Shown here: in pieces, positions 40,209-40,677 of the stretch | How positions within the stretch are numbered: position 1 is the stretch's first letter | Layout of the letters: each line of letters starts with the position of its first letter | NCBI GenBank assembly: GCA_002495235.1 | Contig: DAEG01000019.1 | Coordinates: 1 to 40,677 of the forward strand | Direction: 5' to 3' | DNA from: Euryarchaeota archaeon UBA287 | GTDB lineage: Archaea; Thermoplasmatota; UBA186; UBA287 | Length of the DNA: 40,677 bases | The notes under the pieces: model-generated | What the model was told of the DNA's origin: nothing | What the model saw: only the letters and a program-made list of their open reading frames with translations | The model's database searches: none | Program-made: the position numbers and the translations under genes

Positions 40209-40652
40209 TTATACCTCCTTTTCGATAAGCTTCACATTAGTCACCTTGAGTGTCAGTGGTATCGGAACCATGACATCAAGCAGCTCCACTGTGACCTCTC
40301 CCTTCGCCTCGTTAACGCTGGTAACCCTGGCCTTCTCCCCCTTGAACGGGGCGGTGGTTATCTCGACGATGGAACCTTCAAGGATGTCCTTGGCAGGTGA
40401 CGGTGGTTTTATTGAACTCTCAAGCTCTTTGATTGGCACTGGTGTGGTTATGAGACCGGTGACATACTTCAGGCCCCTTATGGCGGAAGTTATGGCATTC
40501 CTGTCCTTGCCCTCAACGAATATGTACCCCTTTATTCCGACAGGGACTAGCAGGGCGTAGATGTCGCTGTCCGAGCTCTCTTCGGCTCTCCTCCTTATGC
40601 TGTCAGCGACCTCGATCTCTCTTCCCACTCTCGTCTTTACGGATAATATCAT
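40209..40652 (-). CDS. spt5: Transcription elongation factor Spt5/NusG
   Basis: 147 residues. The NGN domain (LSVKTRVGREIEVADSI, YALLVPVGIKGYIFVEG) binds the RNA polymerase clamp with Spt4. The KOW domain follows as ILEGSIVEITTAPFKGEKARVTSV. It is the usual leader of the archaeal stalk operon. ATG 40652 is followed by A, so an upstream gene reading TTA-TGA would stop by the genome's ATGA overlap at 40649-40651. About 25 bases of that frame are open to the window edge; secE is the usual gene there, but too little is visible to name it. Confidence 0.95.
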   Translation of the reverse strand: MILSVKTRVGREIEVADSIRRRAEESSDSDIYALLVPVGIKGYIFVEGKDRNAITSAIRGLKYVTGLITTPVPIKELESSIKPPSPAKDILEGSIVEITTAPFKGEKARVTSVNEAKGEVTVELLDVMVPIPLTLKVTNVKLIEKEV

Positions 40653-40677
40653 AACAAAAGCGTAGTGTGTTTACCGT

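Noticed and set aside
1..40677. CRISPR arrays, insertion sequences, prophage or defence genes
   Set aside because: No regularly spaced repeats, transposase, integrase, nuclease-toxin or Cas-like proteins were seen; the gene content is chromosomal housekeeping plus exported enzymes.

Overview
This window is archaeal, chromosomal and gene-dense. The evidence is an L11-L1-L10(P0)-L12(P1) stalk operon behind Spt5/NusG, PCNA with a two-subunit archaeal primase (PriL, PriS), RNase P protein Rpp21, an XPB-type helicase and an Lrp/AsnC regulator. The control signals are also archaeal: a TATA box, often with an upstream AAAAGG-like BRE, sits about 25 bases before many start codons, so many first genes of operons are probably leaderless. 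Internal operon genes instead use ATGA stop/start overlaps or a GGAGG Shine-Dalgarno. Isoleucine ATA and arginine AGG/AGA codons are very common, as in many thermophilic archaea. A euryarchaeal lineage is likely, possibly Thermoplasmatota or a relative. The lineage is an inference; no 16S gene is present.

Layout. 1-2782 (minus): a coupled operon of a TrpB-like PLP enzyme, a threonine-synthase-like PLP enzyme and a cut-off dihydroorotase/hydantoinase-type amidohydrolase. 2959-9093: mostly exported or membrane proteins of unknown role (a DUF4185-like propeller, two membrane proteins, a one-domain asparaginase, an HExxH lipoprotein, a secreted alpha/beta hydrolase). They are separated by AT-rich spacers. 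The largest spacer (7433-8049) holds a striking run of hairpins and a repeated 16-base motif. 9241-12712: etfBA divergent from an LctP-type permease. 12873-15440: two more secreted hydrolases (C69 and PIG-L/LmbE). 15655-19650: Rpp21, TrmI, a radical SAM protein, a small unknown gene and a pyrD-pyrK-zinc ribbon operon. 19705-23836: a phosphoesterase, then PCNA-PriL-PriS and a small unknown gene. 23870-29986: GH31 alpha-glucosidase, PfkB kinase, GT20 synthase and a FIST sensor-like protein. 30069-30654: a decayed DUF72 gene. 30736-34139: a PycB/OadA-type carboxyltransferase lacking its biotinyl domain, lysA and an Lrp regulator. 34833-37861: XPB helicase and a coupled partner with a Helicase_C_3-like domain. 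37835-40652: the ribosomal stalk operon, where L10 and L12 share a 71-base identical 3' end.

Most genes are housekeeping. The unexplained signals are the hairpin array at 7466-7668 with its motif copies, the three-gene PLP/amidohydrolase operon, the XPB partner, the zinc-ribbon gene coupled to pyrK, and several gene remnants (DUF72, a possible dapF fragment after lysA, and the 34140-34832 spacer). I saw no tRNA, rRNA, CRISPR array, insertion sequence or phage gene.
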